This document shows, in pieces, positions 40,639 through 49,232 of a stretch of DNA of 49,232 nt (positions are counted from its first letter, which is position 1; each line of letters begins with the position of its first letter). The translations under genes and the position numbers were made by a program. This DNA is from Lachnospiraceae bacterium (GTDB taxonomy: Bacteria > Bacillota > Clostridia > Lachnospirales > Lachnospiraceae). The stretch lies in contig JAFSLV010000033.1 in assembly GCA_017448245.1 (NCBI GenBank), positions 1 through 49,232 of the forward strand. The letters are read 5' to 3'. The notes under the pieces are model-generated. The model made no database searches, was not told the DNA's origin, and worked only from the letters and a program-made list of their open reading frames with translations.

Positions 40639-42123
40639 ATGGAAGATTACAGGGAAGTCACCGGAGACGAAACAAAGGGTACCGGAAAGAAAGAGAGCAA
40701 GGGTTCGCCGGCGGGCGAAAAAAAGGACGACTACGAGCAGATCTGTTTTATCTGCCGTCGTCCCGAGTCCAAGGCGGGGCGGATGTACAATCTTCCCAAT
40801 CATATCAATATCTGCGAAGACTGTATGCACCGCACCATGGATGCGGTCAGTCAGTATGACTACAACAATCTGCTGAACAATCCGCAGCTGATGAACGAGC
40901 TCAACAAAAACGGACTGGGCGGCTTTCCGATGATGGGCATGGGGCAGGATGCCGCCGGCATTCCCAATTCCCAGCGGGTAAAAAAGAAAAAGGAAAAAGA
41001 AAGCGACATTCAGCCGGTCTTTGATATCAAAAACATTCCCGCGCCGCATCATATCAAGGAGCGGCTCGACGATTATGTCGTCGGTCAGGAACAGGCCAAG
41101 AAGATCATCTCGGTGGCAGTCTATAATCATTACAAGCGTGTCAAAACCGGCACGATGGACGACATCGAAATCGAAAAGTCCAACATCCTGATGCTCGGTC
41201 CCACGGGAAGCGGTAAGACCTATCTTGTGCGGACGCTGGCAAGACTTCTCGATGTACCGCTGGCGGTGGCCGATGCGACTTCGCTGACCGAGGCCGGCTA
41301 TATCGGCGACGACATCGAATCCGTTGTGTCAAAGCTCCTGGCGGCGGCCGGCAACGATATCGAGCGTACGGAGCAGGGGATCATCTTTATCGACGAGATC
41401 GACAAGATCGCCAAAAAGAAGAATGTCAACAGCCGTGACGTCAGCGGCGAATCCGTGCAGCAGGGGATGCTCAAGCTTTTAGAGGGCGCCGACATCGAGG
41501 TACCGGTCGGCGCGAGCTCCAAAAATGCCATGGTGCCGATGACCACCGTCAATACGCGCAATATTCTCTTCATCTGCGGCGGCGCATTTCCGGATCTCGA
41601 GGACGTGGTCAAACAGCGCCTCAATCTGGAAACGGCCATCGGCTTTAACTCGATGCTCAAGGATGAAAACGATGATGACAAAAACATCCTGTCCAAAGCC
41701 ACCGTCGAGGATCTGCGCAAATACGGCATGATTCCGGAGTTTCTGGGAAGGCTGCCGATCATCTGTGCCTTGTCCGCACTGGACAAGGAGATGCTGATCC
41801 GTATCCTGAAGGAACCGAAAAACGCGATCTTAAAACAGTATCAGAAGCTTCTGGCACTCGATGAGGTAGATCTGCGCTTTGATGATTCCGCACTGGAAGC
41901 GATTGCCGACAAGGCGCTCGAAAAGGACACCGGCGCGAGAGCCCTGCGTGCGATCATCGAGGAATTTATGCTGGATATCATGTATGAGATTCCCAAGGAT
42001 GATAATATCGGGCGCGTGACGATCACGGGAGATTATATCAGGGGAAAGGGCGGACCCGTTATCGAGATCCGGGGAGAGCAGCTGCCGAAGATCACGGCAA
42101 AGGTACAGGGCGCACCTTCGTGA
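40639..42123 (+). CDS. clpX: ClpX, ATP-binding unfoldase of the ClpXP protease
   Basis: A 494-aa AAA+ unfoldase that feeds tagged proteins to ClpP. The N-terminal zinc domain has Cys36, Cys39, Cys59 and Cys62. Walker A is GPTGSGKT (187-194) and Walker B IIFIDEIDKIA; GYIGDDIESV and the sensor-2 region GARALRAIIEE follow. The protein is longer than usual (about 420): about 35 extra residues lie before the zinc domain and a Lys-rich linker of about 45 residues (about 75-125) follows it. The start at 40639 has CCGGAGGG upstream. No clpP is linked. Its 3' end overlaps the convergent GH2 gene by 32 nt. Confidence 0.95.
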   Translation: MEDYREVTGDETKGTGKKESKGSPAGEKKDDYEQICFICRRPESKAGRMYNLPNHINICEDCMHRTMDAVSQYDYNNLLNNPQLMNELNKNGLGGFPMMGMGQDAAGIPNSQRVKKKKEKESDIQPVFDIKNIPAPHHIKERLDDYVVGQEQAKKIISVAVYNHYKRVKTGTMDDIEIEKSNILMLGPTGSGKTYLVRTLARLLDVPLAVADATSLTEAGYIGDDIESVVSKLLAAAGNDIERTEQGIIFIDEIDKIAKKKNVNSRDVSGESVQQGMLKLLEGADIEVPVGASSKNAMVPMTTVNTRNILFICGGAFPDLEDVVKQRLNLETAIGFNSMLKDENDDDKNILSKATVEDLRKYGMIPEFLGRLPIICALSALDKEMLIRILKEPKNAILKQYQKLLALDEVDLRFDDSALEAIADKALEKDTGARALRAIIEEFMLDIMYEIPKDDNIGRVTITGDYIRGKGGPVIEIRGEQLPKITAKVQGAPS

Positions 42124-43975
42124 TCTTGCGGTCGTAGGTCATCAGTCCGTTGACCTCTTCCTCGATATCGGACACCTGTGTATAGACGGCACCGCACAGC
42201 CCTTTTTCGATCAGCGGAAAGATGGTCTGTGTGAGGAGCTTGCGGTAGGCGTCTTCGAGTTCCTCGGTCGTCGCAAATTTGTGATAACCGTAGATGCGGT
42301 CCACGGAGGAGTGACCGTCGATGTGACAGGCATACCCTCCGTATTCCGATACGATAAAGGCGCGGTTGTGCTTATCCGACAGCACGCTGATCTTGCGGAA
42401 ATAATTGTGCACGCTGAGGAAATCCCCGCCGCCCTGATCAAACCATCCGCTCGCCTGGTCGATCGGCCTTGACGGATCGAGACTTCTGGCGATTTTCGTC
42501 ATCGCATTTGCCTCAAACTGTCCCCAGCCTTCATTGAACAATACCCAGGCGGCAATCGAGGGTGTACCCTTCAGATACGCGATCGTACCGCGCATCTCCT
42601 GTTCCCACTGTTTTCTGCCCTCCTTGTCCGCGCGGGACAGCATCCGGTATTTCAAAGGACCGTCGTGGATATGCGTAAAGACACCGGGGAAGAGCGTCGG
42701 CAGATAACTCGTCAGCGGTTTGGCGTAAGAAGTACCGCCGCTCACCATGTCCTGCCAGACGATCATGCCGAGACGGTCACAGTGATAATACCATCTGGCG
42801 CATTCGATCTTGATATGCTTGCGGATCATATTAAAACCCAGGTATTTGACCCGTGTGATATCATAGACGAGCGCCTTGTCGGAGGGCGGGGTCATCAGAG
42901 ATTCCGGCCAGTAGCCCTGGTCGAGCACGCCGTGCAAAAAGAACGGCTTGCCGTTCAGCGTAAAGCGCATGACGTCCTGTGCGTCCGGCGCCACACCAAA
43001 GGTGCGCATCGCAAAGTAGGTCTCGATCGTATCGTCATCCGCGCAGACCCGCATCCGGTAGAGGTAAGGGTCCTCCGGTGTCCACGGATGTGCTTCGGGG
43101 ATATAGAGACGCACGTGCGCGGGATAAAATCCTTCGCTTTTGTGATTGCAGGGCGCGAGATCGGAGCCGGACCGGCTAAGGAGCAGGGGATTTTCGCCGG
43201 TCGGCTGTGTGCTCGTGGTGCACAGTCCCCTGGTAAAGGGACGTCCCTCCTCATCCAGCAGGAACACTTCCACACTGCCGGGCGCAGAGGTCTCAAGCGA
43301 TACGGTGATGCTCGTGAGGTCATCATGCGGCGTAACGCTCAGCTGCGTGACAAAGCGATCCGGTACCCACTCCATCCATACGCTCTGCCAGATGCCGGAC
43401 TGTGCCGTATAATACATCCCGCCGCGCTCGAGCGTCTGCTTGCCTCTCGAATGATAGGAGGTCTGTGAAAGATCGCGGACGCGCAGTGTGAGACGCCCCG
43501 GTGCGGAAGGATCACGGATCGCTTCGGTGATATCCGCGGTAAAAGGCAGATAGCCGCCGACATGCGTACACAGATAGGTATCGTTGACATATACCTCGCA
43601 GATCTGGTCGACGGCGCCAAAATGCAGGAGAAGCCGTGCTGCCTCCGCGGGCCTGGGAAATGCGGGCAGTTCCCTGAAATACCAGAGATATTCGTCGGGC
43701 TTGAGCTGTCGCTCCACACCGGAGAGCCGGCATTCCGGAGAAAACGGAACGAGGATTCTGCCGTCCGGCGTATCCGGCTGCGCGTCACTGTCCGTGATCG
43801 CATAATGCCAGACGCCGTTCAGGGACAAAAAGGAATCCCGCACGAGCCGGGGTCTCGGATATTCGGGCAGTGCGTCCGGAAGCGAGGGATGCTCGCCCCA
43901 GATCGTCGAAAGAGGATGCAGAACGTCTTCCGTATGCGGTTTGTCGATGCTGCGGATCATGTCAAGCAGATCCAT
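42092..43975 (-). CDS. glycoside hydrolase family 2 enzyme
   Basis: A 627-aa retaining beta-glycosidase without a signal peptide, so intracellular. The N-terminal sugar-binding domain has the RDSFLSLNGVW-type opening, an Ig-like middle follows, and a TIM barrel carries acid/base Glu482 (FNEGWG) and nucleophile Glu544 (SEYGG). Family 2 includes beta-galactosidases, glucuronidases and mannosidases; substrate cannot be fixed by eye, but galE in the same operon favours a galactoside. I chose the ATG at 43975 (GGAAGGTGG upstream) over a GTG at 43984. It overlaps the DUF975 gene by 14 nt. Confidence 0.92.
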   Translation of the reverse strand: MDLLDMIRSIDKPHTEDVLHPLSTIWGEHPSLPDALPEYPRPRLVRDSFLSLNGVWHYAITDSDAQPDTPDGRILVPFSPECRLSGVERQLKPDEYLWYFRELPAFPRPAEAARLLLHFGAVDQICEVYVNDTYLCTHVGGYLPFTADITEAIRDPSAPGRLTLRVRDLSQTSYHSRGKQTLERGGMYYTAQSGIWQSVWMEWVPDRFVTQLSVTPHDDLTSITVSLETSAPGSVEVFLLDEEGRPFTRGLCTTSTQPTGENPLLLSRSGSDLAPCNHKSEGFYPAHVRLYIPEAHPWTPEDPYLYRMRVCADDDTIETYFAMRTFGVAPDAQDVMRFTLNGKPFFLHGVLDQGYWPESLMTPPSDKALVYDITRVKYLGFNMIRKHIKIECARWYYHCDRLGMIVWQDMVSGGTSYAKPLTSYLPTLFPGVFTHIHDGPLKYRMLSRADKEGRKQWEQEMRGTIAYLKGTPSIAAWVLFNEGWGQFEANAMTKIARSLDPSRPIDQASGWFDQGGGDFLSVHNYFRKISVLSDKHNRAFIVSEYGGYACHIDGHSSVDRIYGYHKFATTEELEDAYRKLLTQTIFPLIEKGLCGAVYTQVSDIEEEVNGLMTYDRKITKVRPVPLP

Positions 43976-44687
43976 GACGTCCACCTTCCATCAAGTCTTT
44001 ATAGAATACCGCAAGGGCTGCTTCATAGTAGGAGTATAACCACAGCATCGGCAGAAAAAGCGTCACCACGCACACGAGAAAGAGCGGGAGAAAGGACAGT
44101 GTCAAAAGAAACAGACGCAGCTTATGCCCGTTCATCAGCCTTGCGCTCGCACGTAACAGGGAGGGCACATCGCGTTCCGGAAAATCCTGCAGGAGAAAGT
44201 AGACCTGCGAAAAAGGAAGTGTCAGGACAAAGGTAAGAACGGGAACCGCTGCCATAAGGATCAGTGCGACCAAAAGACGGTAGTTATCTCCCGCGGTCAG
44301 TTCATAGATGATGGACGGAAGATTGGCCGCGAGTGCCGCAAGGACAAAAACGATCTGCAGCGCGATCGCCTTGAGCGGCATTTCCTTAAACGCATGGAAG
44401 AGATCCCCGACGGAGGCCGGCTGTCCGTAGACGAGATTGAGGTAGAGAAAAGCAAGTCCCGACGCAAACAGACCGGAAAAAAGCCGCAACACGACCGAGG
44501 TGATCTCCAGCCAAATGAGTGTGAGGGTGGTGTCCGGCGGCGGCGACACAAAACCGAATACCGTCATATAGATCACCAGAAAGATGACCGTTGCGCTGAT
44601 TGTGAGCCCGTATCTGCCGAGCAGCACCGTTCTTGCCTGTGCTTTTAACTGCGCGGATGTCCGGAAGGATGCGTGTTCAGTTTCCAT
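43962..44687 (-). CDS. DUF975-family integral membrane protein
   Basis: A 241-aa protein with about five or six membrane helices and the family-typical segment SARLMNGHKLRLFLLTLSFLP near the end. The N-terminus is soluble (SAQLKAQARTVLLGRYG). Function of the family is unknown. A GGAG lies 7 nt before the ATG. It overlaps the upstream small membrane gene by 11 nt and the GH2 gene by 14 nt, so the four genes from galE form a tight operon. Confidence 0.85.
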   Translation of the reverse strand: METEHASFRTSAQLKAQARTVLLGRYGLTISATVIFLVIYMTVFGFVSPPPDTTLTLIWLEITSVVLRLFSGLFASGLAFLYLNLVYGQPASVGDLFHAFKEMPLKAIALQIVFVLAALAANLPSIIYELTAGDNYRLLVALILMAAVPVLTFVLTLPFSQVYFLLQDFPERDVPSLLRASARLMNGHKLRLFLLTLSFLPLFLVCVVTLFLPMLWLYSYYEAALAVFYKDLMEGGRHGSA

Positions 44688-45027
44688 TGAGCTGCTCCAG
44701 GTATTCGCTTAAGCTGAATCCGAAATTCTCCATATACAATCTGTCCAGCTCCGCCAGTGCCGCGGGATCGTTCATGGCCGGAAGCAGAACGTTAAAAATC
44801 ACATTGACAATCAGTATCAGGCTGACGCCGATCGTAAAGGCGGCAATGAGAATCGCATAGCGCGTTTTGGCGCTTCCTTTGCCGTTTTCGTCAAGGGAGA
44901 GTACCGCAAGCATCACGGCGACCCCCGCAACGGCCAGCGAAAAATAACCCGTGATGCTCAAAGGGATTGAGATCAGTGCGAGCAAAAACGCGGTATTGGA
45001 CATTTTCTGCCGGGGATCAGTCTGCAT
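44677..45027 (-). CDS. small membrane protein, possibly DUF4190-like
   Basis: A 116-aa protein with two or three hydrophobic segments (FLLALISIPLSITGYFS, AVAGVAVMLAVLSL, AILIAAFTIGVSLILIVNVI) and a soluble C-terminal tail that ends SLSEYLEQLNGN. The segment order recalls DUF4190-type proteins, but I am not sure. The ATG at 45027 overlaps the galE end by 11 nt and has GGAAGG very close; a second ATG at 45003 is possible. Longer in-frame starts lie deep inside galE and are unlikely. Confidence 0.7.
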   Translation of the reverse strand: MQTDPRQKMSNTAFLLALISIPLSITGYFSLAVAGVAVMLAVLSLDENGKGSAKTRYAILIAAFTIGVSLILIVNVIFNVLLPAMNDPAALAELDRLYMENFGFSLSEYLEQLNGN

Positions 45028-46033
45028 AGCCTTCCGGATTGGCGGACTGCCAGCGCCACGAGTCCGCGCACATGTCCGCGATGGTCTTTTGTGCTTCCCA
45101 ATGCAGCAGATCCTTTGCACGGGAAGTGTCCGCATAGCAGGCAGCGATATCACCGGCCCTGCGTCCGTCGATCACAAAGGGGATTTTTTTGCCGCAGGCA
45201 TCCTCAAAGGCACGGATGACCTCGAGGACGCTGTTGCCCCGTCCGGTACCGAGATTAAAGATCTGTACATCCTTCAGACGATCAAAAGCCCGGAGGGCCG
45301 CCACATGGCCGCGGGCCAGATCGGTGACATGGATATAATCCCTGACGCCCGTGCCGTCCGGTGTCGGATAGTCGTTACCAAAGACATGCACTTCGCGGAG
45401 CGTGCCCGCGGCAACGCGCGCGACATAAGGCACGAGATTGTTGGGGATGCCCTTGGGATCTTCGCCGATCAGACCGCTCTCGTCGGCGCCGATCGGATTG
45501 AAATAACGTAAAAGCATCACCTGCCAGTCATGGTCGCTCTTCCACAGATCCGTAAGGATCCGCTCCTGCATCGCCTTGGTCTCCCCGTAGGGATTGGTGC
45601 GTTCCCCCAGAGGGCAGTGTTCCGTGATCGGAATCTCCGCCGGATCCCCGTAAACGGTCGCGGAGGAAGAAAAGACGATCTTTTTGCAGCCGTGCGCACG
45701 CATGACATCACACAGCACCAGTGTCGTATTGAGATTGTTGGTATAGTATTCGAGCGGCTTTTCGACCGACTCTCCGACCGCCTTGTATCCCGCAAAATGA
45801 ATCACGGCATCGATCATCTCTTTTTCAAAGAGGCCGTTCAGCGCGGTGCGGTCGCTGACGTCGATTTCGTAAAAGCGGGGCGTCTTTCCGGTGATCTGCG
45901 CGATGCGGCCGATCACCTTCGGGCTTGCGTTATAGAGATTGTCGGCGATGACGACATCGTATCCTTCCCGTAATAGTTCGACGGCGGTGTGGGAGCCGAT
46001 AAAGCCTGCGCCGCCGGTAGCAAGTACCGTCAT
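45017..46033 (-). CDS. galE: UDP-glucose 4-epimerase
   Basis: Interconverts UDP-glucose and UDP-galactose (some forms also the N-acetyl sugars). The 338-aa product starts MTVLATGGAGFIGSH, has the catalytic Ser-Tyr-Lys set (SSSATVYGD, NPYGETK), RYFNPIGADESG and DYIHVTDLARGH. I chose the ATG at 46033 because the family begins there and AAAGGATG lies upstream; the frame extends to 46087 without support. It heads the operon that ends in the GH2 glycosidase. Confidence 0.95.
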   Translation of the reverse strand: MTVLATGGAGFIGSHTAVELLREGYDVVIADNLYNASPKVIGRIAQITGKTPRFYEIDVSDRTALNGLFEKEMIDAVIHFAGYKAVGESVEKPLEYYTNNLNTTLVLCDVMRAHGCKKIVFSSSATVYGDPAEIPITEHCPLGERTNPYGETKAMQERILTDLWKSDHDWQVMLLRYFNPIGADESGLIGEDPKGIPNNLVPYVARVAAGTLREVHVFGNDYPTPDGTGVRDYIHVTDLARGHVAALRAFDRLKDVQIFNLGTGRGNSVLEVIRAFEDACGKKIPFVIDGRRAGDIAACYADTSRAKDLLHWEAQKTIADMCADSWRWQSANPEGYAD

Positions 46034-46069
46034 ATCAGAACATCCTTTCGTACGTATTTCTTCCATAAC

Positions 46070-46078
46070 AGTATACCA
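46070..46078 (-). promoter_or_regulatory. extended -10 promoter of galE
   Basis: The minus strand reads TGGTATACT (TG, one base, TATACT), 36 nt before the galE ATG. No good -35 is seen, as with the other extended -10 promoters in this window. Confidence 0.55.
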
Positions 46079-46111
46079 TGTATCCAAAATGAATGGTATG
46101 ATAAAAAAGAC

Positions 46112-46128
46112 TCTAATCTGTTTCTAAT
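46112..46128 (+). promoter_or_regulatory. 11-bp-spaced direct repeat, probable response-regulator site before the kinase gene
   Basis: TCTAATCTGTTTCTAAT: two TCTAAT boxes with an 11-bp period, 22 nt before the kinase ATG. The same 17 bases with one change (G to T) stand before the PepSY gene at 48293. Direct repeats of this period are typical for OmpR/PhoB-type regulators. Confidence 0.65.
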
Positions 46129-46150
46129 GTTGAGGAATTAGCGTAACCGT

Positions 46151-47578
46151 ATGAAGCACTGGTCCATCCGGATGAAAATGACGCTGTTTTTTGCGGCCGC
46201 GCTGATCGTAATCGTATTGGCAACCTTTTTGACGATGCGGCTGATCAGCGCTTCGGTACTGCGCGCAACGGCGAGGAAATACCTCCTCGAAAGCGTCAAC
46301 GCCAATGCGGATGAGGTCCTCTATATCCGCAGCATGGCGCAGGCACGCGATACGATCGGCGGAGATATTTTTATCGAATATGACGGCGGTTATCTGGAAA
46401 TCGATGATGATTTTCTGGATATCATCAACGATGTGCATACCGCGCTGTATACCGGAGACGGTACGCTCCTCTACGGGACCAACCCGCTGGCCAGACAGAT
46501 GGACGGGCAGGCGTTTGCGGACAATGCGATGCGCAGGCTCAGGGTGAACGGCATCCAGTATGAGATCTACGAAAGAAAGATGACGATCGAAGGAACGGAT
46601 GCGTTGTGGCTGAGGGGCGTGATGCCGATGACGGCACAGAACGAACAGCTGCGCGATATCACGCGCGTGGCATCGGTGCTGTTGCCGGCACTGATCCTGC
46701 TTGCGGTGATCGTTTCCTATCTGCTGACAGGCAGGATGCTGACACCGCTCAGGAATATCGAAAGGACGGCGGCGGAGATCTCCGGAGGTACGGATTTGAA
46801 ACGCCGCATTGCGCTCGAGGGACCGGACGACGAGGTACACCGTCTTGCGGACACCTTTGATGAGATGGTGGAACGCCTGGATGCGTCCTTTGAAACGGAG
46901 CGCCGCTTTACGTCGGATGCTTCACATGAGCTGCGCACGCCGATGTCGGTGATCATGGCCCAATGTGAATACACGCTCGATAAGGAGCGAACGACACGGG
47001 AGTATGAGGATGCGCTGCGCACCATCCGCAGGCAGGGCGCGAGGATGAACGGCCTGATCAATGATATGCTCGACTATACGAGGATGGAACAGAAGGCGGA
47101 AAACTATCCGCTCACCGTTCTCGATTTTTCGGAGCTCGTGCGCGGGATCTGTGCGGACATGGCGATGCTGAAGACCAATGAGATCACGCTGTATGCGCGG
47201 GTACCGGATGACATATATGTGAACGGAAACAAGATGCTTCTGACCAGGATGCTGCAGAATCTGATCAGCAATGCCTACCGTTACGGCAACGAAAACGGCA
47301 TGATCGAGGTGCGTCTGACCGGCGGACAGAAGGTCACGCTGGAGGTGGAGGACAACGGCATCGGTATCGCCGAAGAACATCTGCCGTTTCTATTTGACCG
47401 CTTTTACCGTGCGGAGTCCTCCCGTTCGCAAAAGGGAACGGGACTGGGGTTGTCCATGGTACAGCGGATAGCGGAGCTGCATGGCGCAGGGATACAGGTA
47501 AAGAGCGCACCGGGCGAGGGAACGACCTTTACGGTGACCTTTCCCGCGGCGGCGGGGCCCGGCGGTGTGCGTAACTGA
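46151..47578 (+). CDS. sensor histidine kinase
   Basis: A 475-aa two-component kinase. It has two membrane helices (about 11-34 and 173-193) with an extracytoplasmic sensor domain between, and a HAMP domain (about 194-246). HisKA follows with phospho-acceptor His259 in SDASHELRTP, then an HATPase domain with N, G1 (DNGIGI), F and G2 (GTGLGLSM) boxes. The gene precedes its response regulator, the reverse of the usual order. A GAGGA lies 14 nt before the ATG, farther than usual. The repeat at 46112 suggests that its own regulator controls it. Confidence 0.94.
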   Translation: MKHWSIRMKMTLFFAAALIVIVLATFLTMRLISASVLRATARKYLLESVNANADEVLYIRSMAQARDTIGGDIFIEYDGGYLEIDDDFLDIINDVHTALYTGDGTLLYGTNPLARQMDGQAFADNAMRRLRVNGIQYEIYERKMTIEGTDALWLRGVMPMTAQNEQLRDITRVASVLLPALILLAVIVSYLLTGRMLTPLRNIERTAAEISGGTDLKRRIALEGPDDEVHRLADTFDEMVERLDASFETERRFTSDASHELRTPMSVIMAQCEYTLDKERTTREYEDALRTIRRQGARMNGLINDMLDYTRMEQKAENYPLTVLDFSELVRGICADMAMLKTNEITLYARVPDDIYVNGNKMLLTRMLQNLISNAYRYGNENGMIEVRLTGGQKVTLEVEDNGIGIAEEHLPFLFDRFYRAESSRSQKGTGLGLSMVQRIAELHGAGIQVKSAPGEGTTFTVTFPAAAGPGGVRN

Positions 47579-47619
47579 ACAAAGAAAACGTGTCGCGGAT
47601 TGCGGCCGGAGGGAGTACG

Positions 47620-48288
47620 ATGAGACTGTTATTTGCGGAAGACGAAGCGGATCTGAACCATATCGTGACAAAGCGCCTGACGGAGGAAGGCTACAGCGTG
47701 GATGCCTGCTTTGACGGGGAAGAAGCGATTGACTGTCTGGATGCGGCCGATTATGACGCGGTGATCCTGGACATCATGATGCCGAAGGCGGACGGGTTTA
47801 CCGTACTGAAGCATCTGCGTGACATGAAGAAAACCACGCCCGTGTTGTTTCTGACGGCGCGCGACGCGGTCACGGACCGCGTCAGGGGACTGGACATGGG
47901 AGCCAATGACTATCTGGTCAAGCCGTTTGCGTTTGACGAGCTCAAGGCCAGGATCCGGGCAATGACGCGCACGGTGTTCCGTGAGGCGGATACGCTGCTG
48001 GAGGTCGGCAACTTACAGATGGACGTGGCGGCGCATGTTGTCAAAAGAGGCGACCGTGTCATCGATCTGAGCGCCAAGGAGTATGCGCTTCTGGAATATC
48101 TGATGCACAATGCCGGTACGGTGCTTTCGAGAGAAAAGATCGAAGATCATATCTGGAATTTTGATTATGAAGGCGGTACCAATGTGGTGGATGTGTATAT
48201 CAGCTACCTGCGAAAGAAAATCGACGCGGAGGGCGAGGACAAACTGATCCACACCGTGCGGGGCGCAGGCTACGTGCTGCGTGCGTGA
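47620..48288 (+). CDS. OmpR/PhoB-family response regulator
   Basis: A 222-aa DNA-binding regulator. The receiver domain has acidic residues at 7-9, phospho-acceptor Asp51 (ILDIMMP), Thr in LTAR and Lys in VKPF. The C-terminal winged helix carries SAKEYALLEYL and TNVVDVYISYLRKKI. The ATG at 47620 has GGAGGGAG upstream; the frame back to 47590 is unlikely. It follows the kinase by 41 nt and precedes a PepSY gene, a frequent three-gene set in Clostridia. Confidence 0.95.
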   Translation: MRLLFAEDEADLNHIVTKRLTEEGYSVDACFDGEEAIDCLDAADYDAVILDIMMPKADGFTVLKHLRDMKKTTPVLFLTARDAVTDRVRGLDMGANDYLVKPFAFDELKARIRAMTRTVFREADTLLEVGNLQMDVAAHVVKRGDRVIDLSAKEYALLEYLMHNAGTVLSREKIEDHIWNFDYEGGTNVVDVYISYLRKKIDAEGEDKLIHTVRGAGYVLRA

Positions 48289-48292
48289 GCTT

Positions 48293-48325
48293 TCTAATCT
48301 TTTTCTAATAAAAGGAATCTATACT
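48293..48325 (+). promoter_or_regulatory. response-regulator site and promoter of the PepSY gene
   Basis: TCTAATCTTTTTCTAAT (48293-48309) matches the site before the kinase gene at 16 of 17 bases. A TATACT -10 follows at 48320-48325, with the second box in the -35 position, as expected for activation by an OmpR-type protein. The PepSY gene starts 46 nt later. Confidence 0.65.
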
Positions 48326-48371
48326 AAATTTTGACGAAACGGGTATAAACAGGCGGTAAGGGAGAGGACAG

Positions 48372-49232
48372 ATGAAAGAGTTGTTCCGGATCACAAAAGG
48401 AGCGGTGATTACGGCGTTGATCGTGATTTTGAGCATTGCGGTCATCGGCGCGGGGGGCGCGTACGCTTTTGACCAGATCGCACAGAACAATTCCGTCGGC
48501 GCGGATGCGGCAGCGAGTTTTGCGTTCATTGACGCGGGCGTTTTGCCGGAGGATGCCGTGATTGTCCGTACGGAATTTGAGTTTGAACGCGGTGTCTTTG
48601 TCTATGAGGTGATCTTTATCGCAAACGGCGTGGAGTATGAATACACGGTGCGTGCCTCGGACGGCCTGATCCTTGCACGGAGCGATGAGGCGATCGAGGG
48701 ATATCGCGTGCAGACAGAGCAGGGAACACAGATCACGCAGGCACAGACACAGCTGCATGCTGGTCATACCGCCTACATCGGCGTTGATGAAGCGAGAGTG
48801 GCAGCCGTCACACGCGCGGGTGTCGCAGCGGACGCGGAGATCATTTTTACAAAAACCAAGCTCGATAACGATGACGGTAAGATGCTGTATGAAATAGAAT
48901 TCTATTACGGCAGTACGGAATACGAGGTAGAGATCGACGCCTTCAGCGGAAGCGTTCTCGCGTATAATGAAGAGACAACAACCGTAACGGGTACACAGCC
49001 CGCAGCAGCACCGCAGCCCGCGACAACGCAGCCGCAGACCGGAACGCCCGCCACGCCGCAGCCTGCGACACCTGCACAGCCGGCAACACCCGCGCAGCCT
49101 GCGACACCTGCACAGCCGGCAACGCCCGCGCAGCCCGCGACACCGTCGCAGCCCGCAACGCAGCCGTCGTATCATGACGATGACGACGATGATACGCCAT
49201 CTTCCAGCCGTCGAACTCCTGCGACAGATAGC
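48372..49232 (+). CDS. PepSY-domain membrane protein, cut by the window end
   Basis: At least 287 codons, open at the right edge. A short basic start is followed by one membrane helix (about 12-35). Two PepSY domains follow (about 50-115, and about 137-200 with [16 protein letters not shown]). A long Pro/Ala/Thr/Gln tail then leads to a His/Asp-rich patch (SYHDDDDDD). PepSY domains outside the membrane often inhibit proteases or bind metals; the His/Asp patch would also suit metal binding, which is inference. GGAGAGGA precedes the ATG. Its promoter carries the two-component site. Confidence 0.88.
   Translation, partial: MKELFRITKGAVITALIVILSIAVIGAGGAYAFDQIAQNNSVGADAAASFAFIDAGVLPEDAVIVRTEFEFERGVFVYEVIFIANGVEYEYTVRASDGLILARSDEAIEGYRVQTEQGTQITQAQTQLHAGHTAYIGVDEARVAAVTRAGVAADAEIIFTKTKLDNDDGKMLYEIEFYYGSTEYEVEIDAFSGSVLAYNEETTTVTGTQPAAAPQPATTQPQTGTPATPQPATPAQPATPAQPATPAQPATPAQPATPSQPATQPSYHDDDDDDTPSSSRRTPATDS
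49059..49130 (+). repeat. 36-bp tandem repeat in the PepSY tail
   Basis: Two copies of a 36-bp unit (49059-49094 and 49095-49130, one base different) encode [12 protein letters not shown] twice, with a degenerate third copy behind. It probably forms an extended spacer and may vary in copy number. Confidence 0.85.

Noticed and set aside
49059-49130. CRISPR-like tandem repeat at the right edge
   Set aside because: The 36-bp units are directly adjacent with no spacers and stay in frame as a Pro/Ala/Thr/Gln tail of the PepSY protein.

Overview
The window looks like chromosomal DNA of a flagellated Gram-positive member of the Clostridia, most likely Lachnospiraceae. The grounds are the moderately high GC, purine-rich ribosome binding sites, and an mbl-flgF/flgG-like block arranged as in Bacillus mbl-flhO-flhP. 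A recD2-comF-yvyF-like block, a cdaA-cdaR-glmM block, a Gram-positive type Pel cluster and many lipoprotein signal peptides point the same way. This is inference from gene content; no rRNA or tRNA gene was seen. I saw no insertion sequence, prophage or CRISPR array.

Layout. 310-3228 is uvrA with a strong terminator. 3435-7174 holds two lipoproteins, a 42-codon gene and an ECF-like sigma factor joined to a membrane-anchored extracytoplasmic domain. 7176-12930 is an accessory block. tcdA and an orphan beta-propeller/solute-binding lipoprotein lie on the minus strand, preceded by a secreted 137-aa protein and a small membrane protein. Divergent from these is a 55-codon secreted peptide gene, whose end overlaps tail to tail with a 608-aa regulator built from two HTH-plus-helical-repeat halves. 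12931-13547 is a gene-poor stretch with strong palindromes, a sigma-28-type promoter and a short terminated transcript. 13548-16703 is mbl with two rod/hook genes and a rod-binding protein. 16700-16818 is the remnant of a LUD-domain gene.

16817-25967 is an exopolysaccharide locus: CotH kinase, VTC domain, DUF4956, PelD with an N-terminal epimerase-like domain, PelE, a 29-aa membrane microprotein, PelF and PelG. No PelA-type hydrolase/deacetylase is present. 26054-29486 is recD2-comF-yvyF-like. 29490-30956 holds two unknown membrane proteins. 30960-34668 is the c-di-AMP/cell-wall block cdaA-cdaR-glmM, with a duplicated 56-nt structured leader before glmM. 34683-42123 holds an HPr paralogue lacking the active histidine, a dTDP-4-dehydrorhamnose reductase, a UDP-sugar pyrophosphorylase, a short unknown gene, HtrA, AsnB and ClpX. 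46033 to 42092 (minus strand) is galE, two membrane proteins and a GH2 glycosidase. 46151-49232 is a histidine kinase, an OmpR-type regulator and a PepSY protein cut by the window end. The kinase and PepSY promoters share the same 11-bp-spaced direct repeat.

The candidate for an undescribed system is the block at about 10026-12930. A secreted peptide, a tandem RNPP-like receptor/regulator and a promoter region with palindromes together look like a peptide-signalling circuit controlling a secreted protein. Second in interest is the Pel locus lying directly downstream of flagellar genes, which would place surface polysaccharide next to motility. All functional links are inference from sequence and gene order.
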